Below are positions 1 to 10,648 of a stretch of 64,000 nucleotides of DNA, piece after piece; positions within the stretch are counted from its first letter, which is position 1; each line of letters opens with the position of its first letter. This stretch comes from Pagrus major. Lineage: Eukaryota > Chordata > Actinopteri > Spariformes > Sparidae. The stretch is taken from contig NC_133218.1 of assembly GCF_040436345.1 (NCBI RefSeq), positions 28,292,710 through 28,356,709 on the forward strand, in the 5' to 3' direction. The notes beneath the pieces were generated by a model that saw only the letters and a list, made by a program, of their open reading frames with translations, was not told the origin of the DNA and searched no databases. The position numbers and the translations under genes were made by a program.

Positions 1-192
1 GTGCATTATTCAGATGGCTCCTCCTGGCTCTGTGGCACCTACATACACAAATTGTGGTTTAACTTGTTGAACCTGTAAGCACCAATATCACTCGCTGTAG
101 TTTTAGAGGCAAATCCTCTCTGTTTTTCTATTTGGCCCAATCTTTGCCACTTCACTCGTTAACATGATGTCAAATGTTTTGTCTCTGTCCAG
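1..192 (+). other. End of the last hk1 intron
   Basis: Non-coding sequence leading into a pyrimidine-rich stretch and the AG at 191-192. No other feature is seen. Confidence 0.8.
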
Positions 193-340
193 CTTCTCCG
201 GGATCATGCACCAGACAGTAACTGAACTGGCTCCTCAGTGTAACGTCAACTTCCTGCTGTCAGAGGACGGCAGTGGTAAAGGAGCAGCACTCATCACAGC
301 TGTGGGCTGCCGGCTGAGGCAGGAGCTGAACAGTAAATAG
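193..340 (+). CDS. hk1: Hexokinase 1, last coding exon (partial gene)
   Basis: This exon encodes the last 48 residues of a vertebrate 100-kDa hexokinase, which phosphorylates glucose to glucose-6-phosphate. The acceptor AG is at 191-192 and the first base completes a split codon. The frame reads [14 protein letters not shown], then [20 protein letters not shown], and ends at TAG 338-340. The [11 protein letters not shown] segment is the ATP/adenosine-binding loop near the C-terminus of the catalytic half. The IMHQTV and NVNFLL wording is closer to HK1 than to HK2 as I remember them, and the neighbours tacr2 and tspan15 agree with the human HK1 locus. HKDC1 or another paralogue is the main alternative. 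The rest of the gene lies to the left of the window. Confidence 0.9.
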
Positions 341-2004
341 AAAATATCTCTCCTCCACTTCTGTAGGTTCCCCTCCCCTCTGTTCTTCCCCCTTTGTCGC
401 CATTCCTCCTGAATCAAACCAATCCAGTCGACGTATCACGCTCCAGTAGCTGCTTTAGTCTGTCTCCATGACAGAGAGAGGGGGATAGCTTTTCTCTGCT
501 GTAGCAGAGAGTCAGGCACTATGTTGTAGTTAGAATATGTTTGATTAACAAATGTAACAATGCCCAGACTCTTAAGGGTTTTGTGATTTCTGAGGTTAAA
601 CTTATCGTAGAGATGAAACGTGCACATTCACCTCCTGTAAGTATGTGCAGGGCAGAAAAAGAGTAACGGTGTAACGGTCCCATGAGCTGAACATCATCGC
701 CATCTGGAGGATCCCTCTGATTACTGCTGTGTGTTACAGTATAACGGGTGCAAGATGTTCAGATGATGCAGGGGTATAAAAACACTGTTTCAAACCAAAG
801 TCACCAAAGTGTGTCTGCTGTCTGCTGTAGGTTGCTGACTGTCTGTACAACAAGACGTAAAAGGGATACGAGGTGATGTATAAATGTGTGATGACATGAA
901 AGGGAAATATTTTCTTCTTTAAAGTTTTTAATATCTTACCCAGATATAATACAATATGTTATACATACATTGTTGCTATTTATTTTATTTTTATATTGGG
1001 AGATGTTGAAAAATGTTACTGCTGCAATAACGAGGCACAAAGAGGAAGCCATCGATGAAGAAGTCCCCTCAGACGGTGTCTGTCCTGTTATAAAGCAGGA
1101 TTCAATGAACCATGTCGGGGCAGAAACCTAACAGATGAGGGACTTCTACCATGCTTGATCTGCAGGGAAAGCCATGCCCGTGCTTACTGAATGTGCTCCA
1201 ATTTATGACAACAATCCTATTCTACTCTAATGTACTCTACTGTAAAATATGTCCAAAGAGCACTTGTATTTTACTAAGTAGAAAGCCTGTTGTTGGTACT
1301 GATCACGGTTGTTTTTGTCTTAAGAAGTGCTGGCCATCCTCATCATCATAATGAGACTCTCCAGTTACTTATGAAACAGGAATGTGGTGCTAACATGGAT
1401 GCCAGTGGAACAACAATGGCCAAAATGTGTTTAAGAAGAATATGACTGTAGCTGAAGCTTTAAGGTTTTCTTGATACTCACTCACTGTGCTAAATATGCT
1501 CCTTAAGGCTCAGGAGGGTGTTTAAGTGAACTACTGTATGGCTCATTCAAGTAACACAAATCATGCATCATGATTTCAATTAATGATACTCACCGAAAGA
1601 CTGATGGATGTGTTCACTGGCATTTTATCATTATAGAGGCTGGCCTTTGTTTTTTTAAAATCCTAGACCATTAAAAGACAAAAGTTTTTAAAGTCATTGT
1701 CAGTTGGCATTTGTTGTCCAAGGATGGATCATTGAGATTATGAAATACGTTTGACTGCCATCTTTGTTAACCACAGTTAAAGTACTGGCTTGTGGGGACA
1801 GATTAGCACAACCTGAAGCTAAACTGCCACGAGCACAAGGGTCAGCCTCTTCACCAGGTCCAAAGACAACCTGATTTTTAAATTGTTCAACAAAGTAGTG
1901 ATTCTGAATGCCAGCTTCACATCACACAGACACTTTAATCTCTTTGTTTCTGATCACCAAACCCAGACTGTATCTGTCCAACACTGTCAATCAATCAGTC
2001 ACTA

Positions 2005-2010
2005 AATAAA
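2005..2010 (+). terminator. Candidate polyadenylation signal for hk1
   Basis: A canonical AATAAA hexamer 1.66 kb past the hk1 stop, downstream on the same strand. A second one at 2209-2214 is equally possible. Confidence 0.4.
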
Positions 2011-2208
2011 GACAAACCTGACGATCTCATGTTGCAGTTTTTTGACTTTGATATAGATTCTGTTCATCTGTGTTGTCAGTGACCAATAAGTTGAAGCCCT
2101 CATGTCCGTCTGCATCTGGCCGTCTGAAGTGTCCTTTAGCGTGACACTAAATCTGTGCCAGCTCTTGTACTGCAGCAATGGTGCTGTCTGACGTGCTGGG
2201 GGAAACTA

Positions 2209-2214
2209 AATAAA
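2209..2214 (+). terminator. Second candidate polyadenylation signal for hk1
   Basis: AATAAA followed within 10 bases by a GGGG-containing stretch, which fits a downstream G-rich element. Confidence 0.35.
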
Positions 2215-2459
2215 AAGGGGGACCAGCATGCAAGGAGTTGTGCAATTATTTCAAAACAGTGATTTAAATTAAATAGTTTCGAGGATGACTTCAGGAGCTT
2301 ATAGTCTGGTGGTACAGCAGCAGATACTTATGTATCTCTTGCCGGACACAGCAGGGTGAACAGACTTTGGCTAGGGTGGGTGTTGTCTTTCAGTATCCTT
2401 TGTCCACCAATGTTCTCTCAAGTACAACTGAATGAGCACTACACACACACATGTTCTGT

Positions 2460-4070
2460 CACATTTATTAAACATATTAACTTTTATTTAGGCCACAAAC
2501 AACGAACCTGCTGTTTTGCTTAGACAACAATTACAGATGTTTTAAATGTTGGCACAGGGAATGAAAAACATTCTGAAATGTGAACGAGCTACAGTATTTA
2601 CAACATCATGACCCGACTGTAAGTGTGCAACAAGTCCCACGTTTACATTCCCACTAACATTAATATTCTCAGTAGATGGCAGCGTTACATTTCACATCAG
2701 ATTCTTCTAGCAGCACCTTGACTTTTTTATCTGGACACAACTGAACACTGACCATAAAAAAGTTACAGTCATATGAAGCAGCGAAATCACAATATATGAG
2801 CAACATACTGTATAAATGCACATATGTTAAAGAATAGTACCTTACAGTAACAGATACATGCTAACTTAATAGCTAATAATGAAGGAGATCCAGCAAAATA
2901 CTGTGAAATCAGATAAATTCAAGGCTGATTTCCCTTTTAAAAGATAATAACAATAACAACAATAATCAGTTAACATCAGAGTTGATGTTGATACAGGAGG
3001 CAGTCTCCTCACTGCTTCTCAAACTTTTTTGAAAGCTGGTGAATATAGAATGTTTTAAGAAAAGAATGGCGATATCCTTACTCCAGTTGGTCCATATTAG
3101 CCTTACTGCTCCACATATGCAGTCATAAGTGTGTAACATCCTGTGTTACAGTATAAATAGCTAAGTCTTTCTGCTAACTTCATGTGTGCAGCAAGTTGGA
3201 CAGCAGTCGAAGGTAGATCGCTTCTAACAGTGGTGACAGTTAAACAAAAAATCTCTTAAATGCTGAGTTTATTCTACAGAGCTTCTCAGACACAAGTGCA
3301 TTAACTGATCTGCTTCACTGCCTTGGGAAAAGTATTTTATTATGTTGCAGAATACTCATTTTTCAATAAACTAAGTTGAAACACTTTATCACTTTGTGCA
3401 TTATGATTAGTGAGGAGAAAAGGAAGTGAATTAGCAAAATTTCCTTCTGACAAAAAGTCCTGAAGATGAAGAAGTCCAATGTCCAGGCAGTAAAAAGAAG
3501 AAAACACACATACACGAACAACAATATTAAGGCTTGGTGCTGATGCCAGTGGACTGATCATCTGTTATATGCTCTGAAAAATCCAGTCACCACAGCTACA
3601 ACTCTACAGTTACACAAACGTATCCACAGTTCACAGCCTTGCTCCAAAGGAGAAGAGGAAGAAGCGAAAATAAATGTCAGCGATGGAGGAAGGAATGTAG
3701 AAGATGGAAGATAAAAGAAATGATTGATTCCCACACACAACAAACACTAACAATGCATGAATAAGCCTCCCTTGTTGTCCAGTCCACAGGTGAAGTTCCA
3801 TTTATAAATATGTTTTCACATGTTTTTCTTATATTTGGCATCAGTTTGATCTTCACATTCAATCATAAACTGTATCTCTTCAACAGAAAAGGTCAATGGT
3901 CCAAAGTCCAATGAACAATTCTTCTCTTCAAGGTTTTCCGTGTGTGAACGTCACCACACTTTGCTCATCTGCAGTTGGCTCTCCTGTGTCTTTATTGTCT
4001 TTTTATCATCAGCTCTGTTGCTGCTACACACAAACCCTGCTGCCTTCCTCATTTTGATTTGTTTCAGCAG
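2460..4070 (-). other. Probable tacr2 3'UTR
   Basis: No coding frame is seen on either strand. On the minus strand AATAAA hexamers lie at 2488-2483 and 2469-2464, which would give tacr2 a 3'UTR of about 1.6 kb and put convergent hk1 and tacr2 transcript ends within a few hundred bases of each other. Other AT-rich hexamers inside this stretch could give shorter forms. Confidence 0.4.
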
Positions 4071-4407
4071 TCAGTGGCGGTGCTGCATGAGTTTGGCAGC
4101 TGAGGATTTTGTATCGCCCGGTCTGTTCACCGCATGTGTGTTGTGCACGCTGTGTGTTTTTGACGTCCCTTTTCTGAGCTGCATGCAAGCATCTCTCTTC
4201 GTGCTCAGCTCCATGCTTTCAGCCATGTTAGTGTCGATCGTTGTGTGGTTTGTTTTGATGGAGGTGTGCGCGAATGAGCTGTCTTTGCGGTGGCTGCGTG
4301 TCATGGTGACTCTGAAGGTGTTTGTGTGCTGCAGTTCCATCTTGTCCTCCTCCGACACTTTGATGAAGGGACACCAGGCAAACGCATGACGGAAACCAGC
4401 ACGGAAC
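4071..4407 (-). CDS. tacr2: tacr2 coding exon 7 (cytoplasmic tail)
   Basis: 337 nt ending at TGA 4073-4071. Acceptor CAG at 4410-4408. It encodes the 111-residue tail from [17 protein letters not shown], with a membrane-proximal Cys that could be palmitoylated and many Ser/Thr that could be GRK targets. It ends AAKLMQHRH. Confidence 0.9.
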
Positions 4408-7400
4408 CTGCAGATAGAGGAAAAAACAGTTTTTTGGGGTTTTTTTGCTTTGAGTTTTGGGATTGTGAAACTTTCTGGTTGTGAATGTGCCTCTTACCTT
4501 TGGTTTAGACAGCAGTAAATGATCGGGTTGTACATGGTCGAACTCATCGCTAACCAGAATATGGTCAGATACACCTGAGAAGGAAAGGAAACATGATGCC
4601 CATTAACGAAGAAGTCAGACTAAAAAGAATTAATAACAGGCAGAAAGGCAGCTGCTAACCTGTTGAATGTAATGCTGTTTATAAATGTCTCTGTTAAATG
4701 ATCCCAGTATGAAGTAGATGTGATAGGGCAACCAGCACAGGGCAAAGGTCACCACCACGACAACCATCATCTTCACCACCTATGATAAATCACAGAGCAA
4801 GAAAAAGTAAGACAAAAGTCTAAACTCTGAGTTCAGCTAAGTTGTTATCTGAGCATGTCGATCATAGTGAGAGTGCAACACATTAAAAAACTACCCAACT
4901 ACCTTTCTCTTGGCTGTAATCTGGCTGTGGTAATGTTCTGTCGCCTCTCCGGGGATGTGTCCACCCCACAGCGTTCGGCCAACTAAACTGTAGGTCACCA
5001 GCATCACCAGTAGAGGGAGCAAGTAGATCAGCAGTATCACTGCAAACTGGTAACTGCAGGGAGAGAAAGAGAGAGTAAAAAACTGGACACTCCAATAACA
5101 ATATTTGAATATATGGCATACTTAGAGGGGATTTACTAACATGAACATGAAGACATGATCATAGATCTTTATTAGAGACATCAAGCTTGCAATAACAAGT
5201 GTCAGTATGTCATCAGTAAATATTTATAGGTGCTGATGTTTCCTGTGCACGAGGTGTGAAGCAGTCCTTGAAAAGAAAGGATAACCTGTTGCTTGATATT
5301 ATTGATCTGCTGTGTTGTAACTGTCACTGTCGGTCATTCTATCTCTGTTTTTTTAATTGATTTTGTTATTTCACCTCAGCCAGTGATGGAATGTGACTAA
5401 GTATATTTACTCAAGTACTGCAATTTTGAGGTATTTGTACTTCACTTACTTTACTTGAGTATTTCTATTTCTAAAAAAAAAACTTCTGAATCCAATCCAT
5501 CAACATAGAAATGCTTTTATTTGTATTTCATTTATTTGCAGAAAATTACTGTTGAAAATTACTGATTACTTAAGTACATTTAATACCAGATACTTTTACC
5601 ATAGCAACACTTCACGTATGAGTACTTTTTACAACACTGACCTTAGTTGATGTGTTCCTCCGTAATCGTCAGGCCAGTCGACCATGCACACGGTCCTGGG
5701 GTAGTAAAATCTCGTCACACTGTAGTAGCACTGAGGGAAAGCCAGGCAGACGGCCACTATCCAAATCACGGCAATCACAACCTTTGTAGAGGTGGAGGAG
5801 AGGCGGGGCTTCAGAGGGTGGATGATGGCCATGTACCTGAAAGAGGACAAAAAGTTTTGTTCATTCATATCTGTCTGATGTTTATCTCACAGGAAACATA
5901 AAGAAACCTGCGCGACTCAATAAAGGCTTTCAAGAGTGAATGACTGAATCATGAAAGAGATCCATTAACTGCAATGAATATATGTGTGGATATATACCAT
6001 ATAAATGATCATGGATAACCTTTATTCATTAGAGATGTTAAGTGTATTATACTATTAACAATATAAGAAATAGTTCCTCCTGGTAAGTCTGATGGCAGCT
6101 GTGACTGAGATAAAGATATTGTTTCAACTAAGGTGGAATATTTTTAACAAATGTCAGTAATCATGGTGACCATGGCAACCTGTCGAGACTCTTACGCAAT
6201 CAACTTATACTCATTTGCTTTACAACATTTCTCAGTGTTGTCACCGATATAGTCAAATGATTCAACCCTGAGTATGAATCGTTCATTTGAATTATTCAGG
6301 GCCAACAGCGAGCGTGTACTTCGTTTCATGGATAAGAGATTTGCATTAGAGAAGCAATTTCTAAGTAAATTTTTTTTATGTATTCTGCTGTGTTGTATTC
6401 TGGCCTCAAATCAAGGTTAGTGGAGCGAGAAAAGGGAAATTTTTAATAAATGAAAAATGCATTATACGTAAATGTAAATACATAAATAAAGAGATTAGAT
6501 TGTTGTATCAGTAATTCTGGTTCTGTCGTATAAAGCAAACTATTTTCTTTCTTGCTTAGCCCTCAGTTCTCATCTTCATCCTTTTTAACCTGTTGGACCA
6601 AGTTACACCTGACCCACCTCTAACAGGTGGGTAGAACATGTAGGCCTGTTGCTGCAATATAAAACAATCATACATCGTGCGCCATTTTATGAATGCAGAT
6701 CATGTTTTTCAATTTATCTGTGTAATTAATTGTTTTTCCTGCTTGCTGCAGCAGGTGATGACACCAAAGAAAGCCACACAAACTGATGATTCTACAAATT
6801 GGAGACTAATGATGAGGAATTATTGAGTTATAAGCAGATTTACACCTGGTATGATCTCAGCATATGGCTAATTCATCACTACATCTGTCCTGAGCCACAA
6901 AGAGAGCCAGATATGATATATGTCATGCACACACATGAGAGTGTAATGAAACGCTCCAGTGACTCTCCCCTCTGGAACAACTGCATTGCAGTGTACATAC
7001 AGTTTGAGTTTACTGGGTGCGCCTACGCCATCAAATCCAGCAGTGCATCCTATCTTTATGAAGTTTATAATGTTCAGTCTGAGCTGACATTGTCTTTTTG
7101 AGACCATAATTAGTGATGCTGAAGTGGAATGAATTATATTAACATTCTGCCTCCCTCATGTATGTAAATGGAGGCAGATAAAACCTTTGAGATGTCTGTG
7201 AATGTAATGCAGTTCAATACAACCTCTAGTATAAAAGTGAAAAGTATTCCTCTGAAGGACATTTCTGTGCAAAGCTAACTGAACCTGATTTTTTGTCTCT
7301 TTGTCTGTCTGTCTGTTTGTGTCTTTCTACGTCTTCTACTTCATTTCGTCTTGATAGGTTGAAATCAGTCTCATGATGTTGGGAATGATCCCCTCGAATG

Positions 7401-9339
7401 CATTAAAATTAAAGTAACAAGCCTGTTTTGAAAATGTAAGGAGTAGAAAGTACAGATATTTGTGTTAGATACCTGAAAAATCTACTTTCTACAGTGGTAT
7501 AGTAAGTATTTGTACCTTGTTACTCCGCCCCTCTGGTATTAGCATCAAAATATTCTATTATAAGTATAAGTAAAAAGCACTAAAAGTATTAATTTCGGAT
7601 TCATAGTAATGGAGCTTGAGTGTTTGCTGTATATACCACCCAGTAGATGGTGTGATTTCACCAAAGGGTCAATAAAGTTTTATCTTTATCCATAATAATA
7701 CCAAATAATGAATTTGTTGATTCTCTTTTGTATTATTATTATCATAAATATGTAAGGTAACTAAAGCTGTAGTGGAGTAAAAAGCACAATATCTCCCACT
7801 GAAATAGTGAAGTAGAAGTAGAAAGTAAAGTAAAATCAAAATACTCGCTACAAGTACCGCAAAATTGTACATAAGTCTGTTGTATTTTACTGCAATACAC
7901 TGTAACTCAGGATATATCTCATACTGTGTGTTAAGTACAGTTTCAGACTTAGAACAGACTGGCCACTCATGCTCCAGTGAGCATTAATGATGACATCTGT
8001 ATCTCCGCTGCTTGTTGACTCACATCTCCTTCATGGAGCGTTTTCCTCTGTATTGACTGAACAGTGGCTGCAGCTGACATCAAGTGATGGATCTCAATGA
8101 GCGGCAATTTCACTGAGAGTCGCTGTTCAGCCTCAAACAACAAACACCTGTCTGACGAGGAAGCTCTGAGTGGGATCAGCGACGAATTGTGATGAAGAAC
8201 ATTGTATTAGACCAGCTGTTATCTGCCACTGAAGTGACAAGATGTTTATCAACCAGAATTTGACCACATTAATACACCATCATTGAAATCCATACAGAAA
8301 TAGACATTAATATAGCACATACAGTGTAGTAAGTAGCAGTTAAGAGGTTCACAAGGTGGTTTCCGTACTGCTGAGTTGACAGATTCAGTAAGTAGTCGTC
8401 CATCCTGTTTTGGGTGCATAATGCAGCTCCTAAATGGGTGTTGCAGGAGATGAGCTTCAGTCATCCCATTAGTGTCTAATTGCTGCTACAAAACAGTTTC
8501 ACATGTGCTGACATGTTCATTTTGGACGAGAGCATCAGCTTAACTGTATTGTGATTCTACTTTTAAGGAACATTTAATTACGCTTAAAGAATCATGGTCT
8601 GCAAGAAGAGAGCTTTCTCACCTGTCCACAGCGATGGCAGCCATCGAGTATATTGATGAAAACATGGCCGTGATGGGGAAGAAGTTCTGGAATCTGCAGT
8701 AGCCCAGGCCGAAGTACCAGTCGTTGTGAAGTGCGTACACAAAGTTAAAAAGAGTGTTGAATGACGCCATGGAAACGTCAGAGAAGGCCAGGTTGACGAT
8801 GAAGTAGTTTGTTACAGTCCTCATGCGTCTGTGAGCGAGAATAATCCAGATCACCGTGACGTTCCCAGTGATGGACACCAGGATGATGAGGGAGTAGGCT
8901 ATAGCCCACAGAGCCACCTGAGAGAGGAAGAGGAGAGGAAGAGGAGAGGAGAGGAGGAAAACACAATAAATGTCATACATAACAAAGGACGTCTCCAAAC
9001 CCTAAATAGAAGCAAACTCTTCTTGAGTTTGAGACCATTTTATTGTATGTGAACTCTATTTTAAGACGTGCTGCCACCAAACATCTGAACGTGAGTTTAA
9101 CATCTGATCCTGCCCCCTTCAATTTTTTTTTTGCCACTAGTGAGCCATATGCTCACCATAGCTTGCCATATTTAAACATTAACTTGTTAGATATTCTTAT
9201 GCTTTGCTGCAGAGTATCTGGGACCAAAAAATTAAAAGCCTAAAACTCTAAATCCTCTTTTATGACATTCACAGACTGAGTGTAGTTTGGTTTAAACATC
9301 ATGTAGCTGAAAAACATTAAACACATTTCTTTCTTTCGT

Positions 9340-9402
<63 letters not shown>

Positions 9403-9620
9403 CATGCTTCCTCTCCACTCAGAGTGAACTGGCTCTGACTCGGACCAGTCTAATTTCTGGTCCTGGTCCGGCTGTACTCTCCCACCTGCCAGTCGGGCTG
9501 CTGGAACTGATTCACGGTCGTCTCGTTGTCGTCCTCCAGCCAGTCGCCGGTCACTGATAAAGGGAACGAGGTGGCCTCCATGTCTCGTTCAATGTGTTGA
9601 ACCAGACTCTCTGCGTCCAT
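4071..9620 (-). CDS. tacr2: Tachykinin receptor 2 (neurokinin-2 / substance K receptor)
   Basis: Complete class A GPCR of 436 aa on seven coding exons: 9620-9486, 8917-8622, 5836-5642, 5053-4903, 4779-4660, 4574-4498 and 4407-4071 (1311 nt with stop). It is a plasma-membrane receptor for tachykinin peptides (neurokinin A in mammals), signalling mainly through Gq. Visible marks are an N-glycosylation sequon NET at residues 32-34, NQFQQPDWQ just before TM1, a Cys in GYCRF before TM3 that pairs with ECL2 TVCMVDW, DRY at 143-145, CWLPYH in TM6 (274-279) and NPIIY in TM7 (315-319). The tail starts [15 protein letters not shown]. The following EEDKMEL...RSHRKDS resembles the TACR2 tail (KEDKLEL) more than those of TACR1 or TACR3, and gene order also says TACR2. 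Start ATG 9620-9618 has A at -3 and G at +4. The gene has two more introns than the standard five-exon layout. Confidence 0.93.
4498..4574 (-). CDS. tacr2: tacr2 coding exon 6 (TM7, NPIIY)
   Basis: 77 nt: [20 protein letters not shown] then CCLNQ and the first two bases of Arg. Acceptor CTCAG at 4579-4575, donor GT at 4497-4496. It is parted from the previous exon by an 85-bp intron that is not a multiple of three, so it has to be spliced out for the receptor to be intact. Confidence 0.93.
4660..4779 (-). CDS. tacr2: tacr2 coding exon 5 (TM6 and ECL3)
   Basis: 120 nt, 40 codons: [20 protein letters not shown] (TM6) through [15 protein letters not shown]. Acceptor AG at 4781-4780, donor GT at 4659-4658, phase 0 at CAG|GT. 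It adds with the next exon to 197 nt, the size of the single exon 4 in mammalian tachykinin receptors. Confidence 0.93.
4903..5053 (-). CDS. tacr2: tacr2 coding exon 4 (TM5, ICL3)
   Basis: 151 nt, the conserved family size. The frame gives TM5 ([18 protein letters not shown]), then [14 protein letters not shown] and HSQITAKRK of intracellular loop 3. Acceptor CAG at 5056-5054, donor GT at 4902-4901. Confidence 0.94.
5381..5639. mobile_element. hAT-like miniature element in tacr2 intron 3
   Basis: 259 bp. The ends are imperfect inverted repeats: the left starts CAGTGATGGAATG and the right, reverse-complemented, starts CAGTGTTGTAAAA. The interior (ACTCAAGTACTGCAATTTTG, TTTACTTGAGTATTTC) is a sequence I recognise as a very common teleost repeat. 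The flanks are 8-bp near-repeats, ACCTCAGC at 5373-5380 and ACCTTAGT at 5640-5647 (6 of 8, both differences C/T). An 8-bp target duplication and CAGTG ends fit a non-autonomous hAT element. No transposase is present. Confidence 0.7.
5642..5836 (-). CDS. tacr2: tacr2 coding exon 3 (DRY to ECL2)
   Basis: 195 nt, the size I remember for exon 2 of mammalian tachykinin receptors. It completes [15 protein letters not shown] (ICL2), TM4 and part of ECL2 with [10 protein letters not shown]. Donor is CTAAG|GTCAGT with GT at 5641-5640, directly against a transposon-like element. Confidence 0.94.
7430..7600. repeat. Fragment of a teleost interspersed repeat
   Basis: Stretches such as AATGTAAGGAGTAGAAAGTA and AAGTATAAGTAAAAAGCACT are typical of the same broad group of teleost hAT-like repeats as the element at 5381-5639. 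The borders are uncertain and it lies in the first long tacr2 intron. Confidence 0.45.
7750..7885. repeat. Fragment of a teleost interspersed repeat, opposite orientation
   Basis: TAACTAAAGCTGTAGTGGAG, then AAAGCACAATATCTCCCACT and CAAAATTGTACATAAGT follow, block by block, the consensus I remember for the teleost repeat that ends with ...CAAGTACCTCAAAATTGTAC. It is degraded, with no clean ends. Confidence 0.5.
8622..8917 (-). CDS. tacr2: tacr2 coding exon 2 (TM1-TM3)
   Basis: 296 nt. Acceptor CAG at 8920-8918 follows a long pyrimidine tract (the GGA-rich stretch on the plus strand). The frame runs VALWAIAYS (TM1), through [18 protein letters not shown] (TM2) and [15 protein letters not shown] (TM3) to GAC AG, donor GT at 8621-8620, phase 2. 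The next exon completes the Arg of DRY. Confidence 0.93.
9326..9402. repeat. Compound (TTTC)n-(GTCT)n microsatellite
   Basis: A TTTC run with one interruption (TCGTT) changes at about 9371 into a GTCT run. It lies inside the extra intron between tacr2 exons 1 and 2. Confidence 0.95.
9486..9620 (-). CDS. tacr2: tacr2 coding exon 1 (N-terminal extracellular domain)
   Basis: Encodes 45 residues from ATG 9620-9618 to PDWQ. It ends CAG|GTGGGA with phase 0 and GT at 9485-9484. In the tachykinin receptors I remember, the matching NQFxQPxWQ is in the same exon as TM1, so the boundary here is unusual. The frame is open a further seven codons upstream without an ATG. A CAG at 9644-9642 might be an acceptor for an upstream 5'UTR exon. 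Confidence 0.85.
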
Positions 9621-10580
9621 ATTTTTCTTCTCCCTGTTCACCTGGTGACAGAAACTTTATGACTGTATGCGTCATGCGGCACAATTACACCTCATTAATT
9701 AAGATTAATAATGCAATAATTTAGAGTTACGATTACGAATACATTTGAAAATGTTTGATGCATTTAGAGTAGGTGAATATGACCTCTTATGATCTTCCAT
9801 CCAAATATAACTTATCATGCTTTTCCTTCTTACAGACTGAAGCGATCATACCGAGTTAAATTTCACTGTGAGAGCATTTGGCGCCTGAGTTAATAATCAT
9901 ACACCTCATATCACTGTTATGGCAACTCCCACAGTCTGCTGATAGTCTAATCTGAGTAGCGCCTGTTGGGTTTATTAAACATTTCCTTGTGCGTAAAATA
10001 AACCCAACTTCGCTTGATTTTAGTCCACATCTGACTGAAAAACACGCTTTAATATCAGCTCCTAATACAACATATATTCCTCATCCAACACGCATCACAG
10101 GCGCACAAACGCACAACAAAAGGTGTCTTTGGCTGCAGTAAGCGCAACAGCCTCCAGCACAAGTGATAACAAAAAAAATGATGCACACCAGAGGAAGGTG
10201 CTCTCTACAAAAATAAAACAAAATCTCTGTCAGTTTATTCCCAACATCTGGCTTACCTAAGGAAGTTGTCAGGGTTTTTTTTTTTCTTTAGTATTTCCGA
10301 TCCATTGCTGATTATGTCCCAAAAATTAGACTCCATATGCGTAATGGAGAACCAGGTCCATCCAATAATCCGTCAAGACATCTCTTCTCTCTCTCTCTCT
10401 CACTCTCACACACATCCACACATATAGTCTGTACACCCACACACTCTTTCTCTCCCTCCCGGAATGTGTAACTGTGGCTGATTAAGGTACGAGCTGCTGA
10501 GAGTGACAGAGGCGCACGGGCAGGCACACACGCGACTGTGCGCGTGGAGCTGCGCCAACTCCAAGTACACATACACACAC

Positions 10581-10648
<68 letters not shown>

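Larger units (their letters stand above)
341..2230 (+). other. Probable hk1 3'UTR
   Basis: There is no conserved reading frame after the hk1 stop. Two AATAAA hexamers lie at 2005-2010 and 2209-2214, the second followed by a G-rich stretch. Either could end the hk1 transcript, giving a 3'UTR of about 1.7-1.9 kb. The exact end cannot be fixed without transcript data. Confidence 0.5.
5888..8600. other. tacr2 intron between exons 2 and 3
   Basis: Non-coding. Apart from the two repeat fragments at 7.43-7.89 kb, it holds AT-rich unique sequence in which I see no exon or RNA gene. Confidence 0.6.

Noticed and set aside
3940-4389. 149-codon plus-strand open frame, the longest in the window
   Set aside because: It lies mainly on the antisense of the last tacr2 exon, whose minus-strand frame matches a receptor tail. 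The plus-strand peptide is Cys/Leu-rich without a domain.
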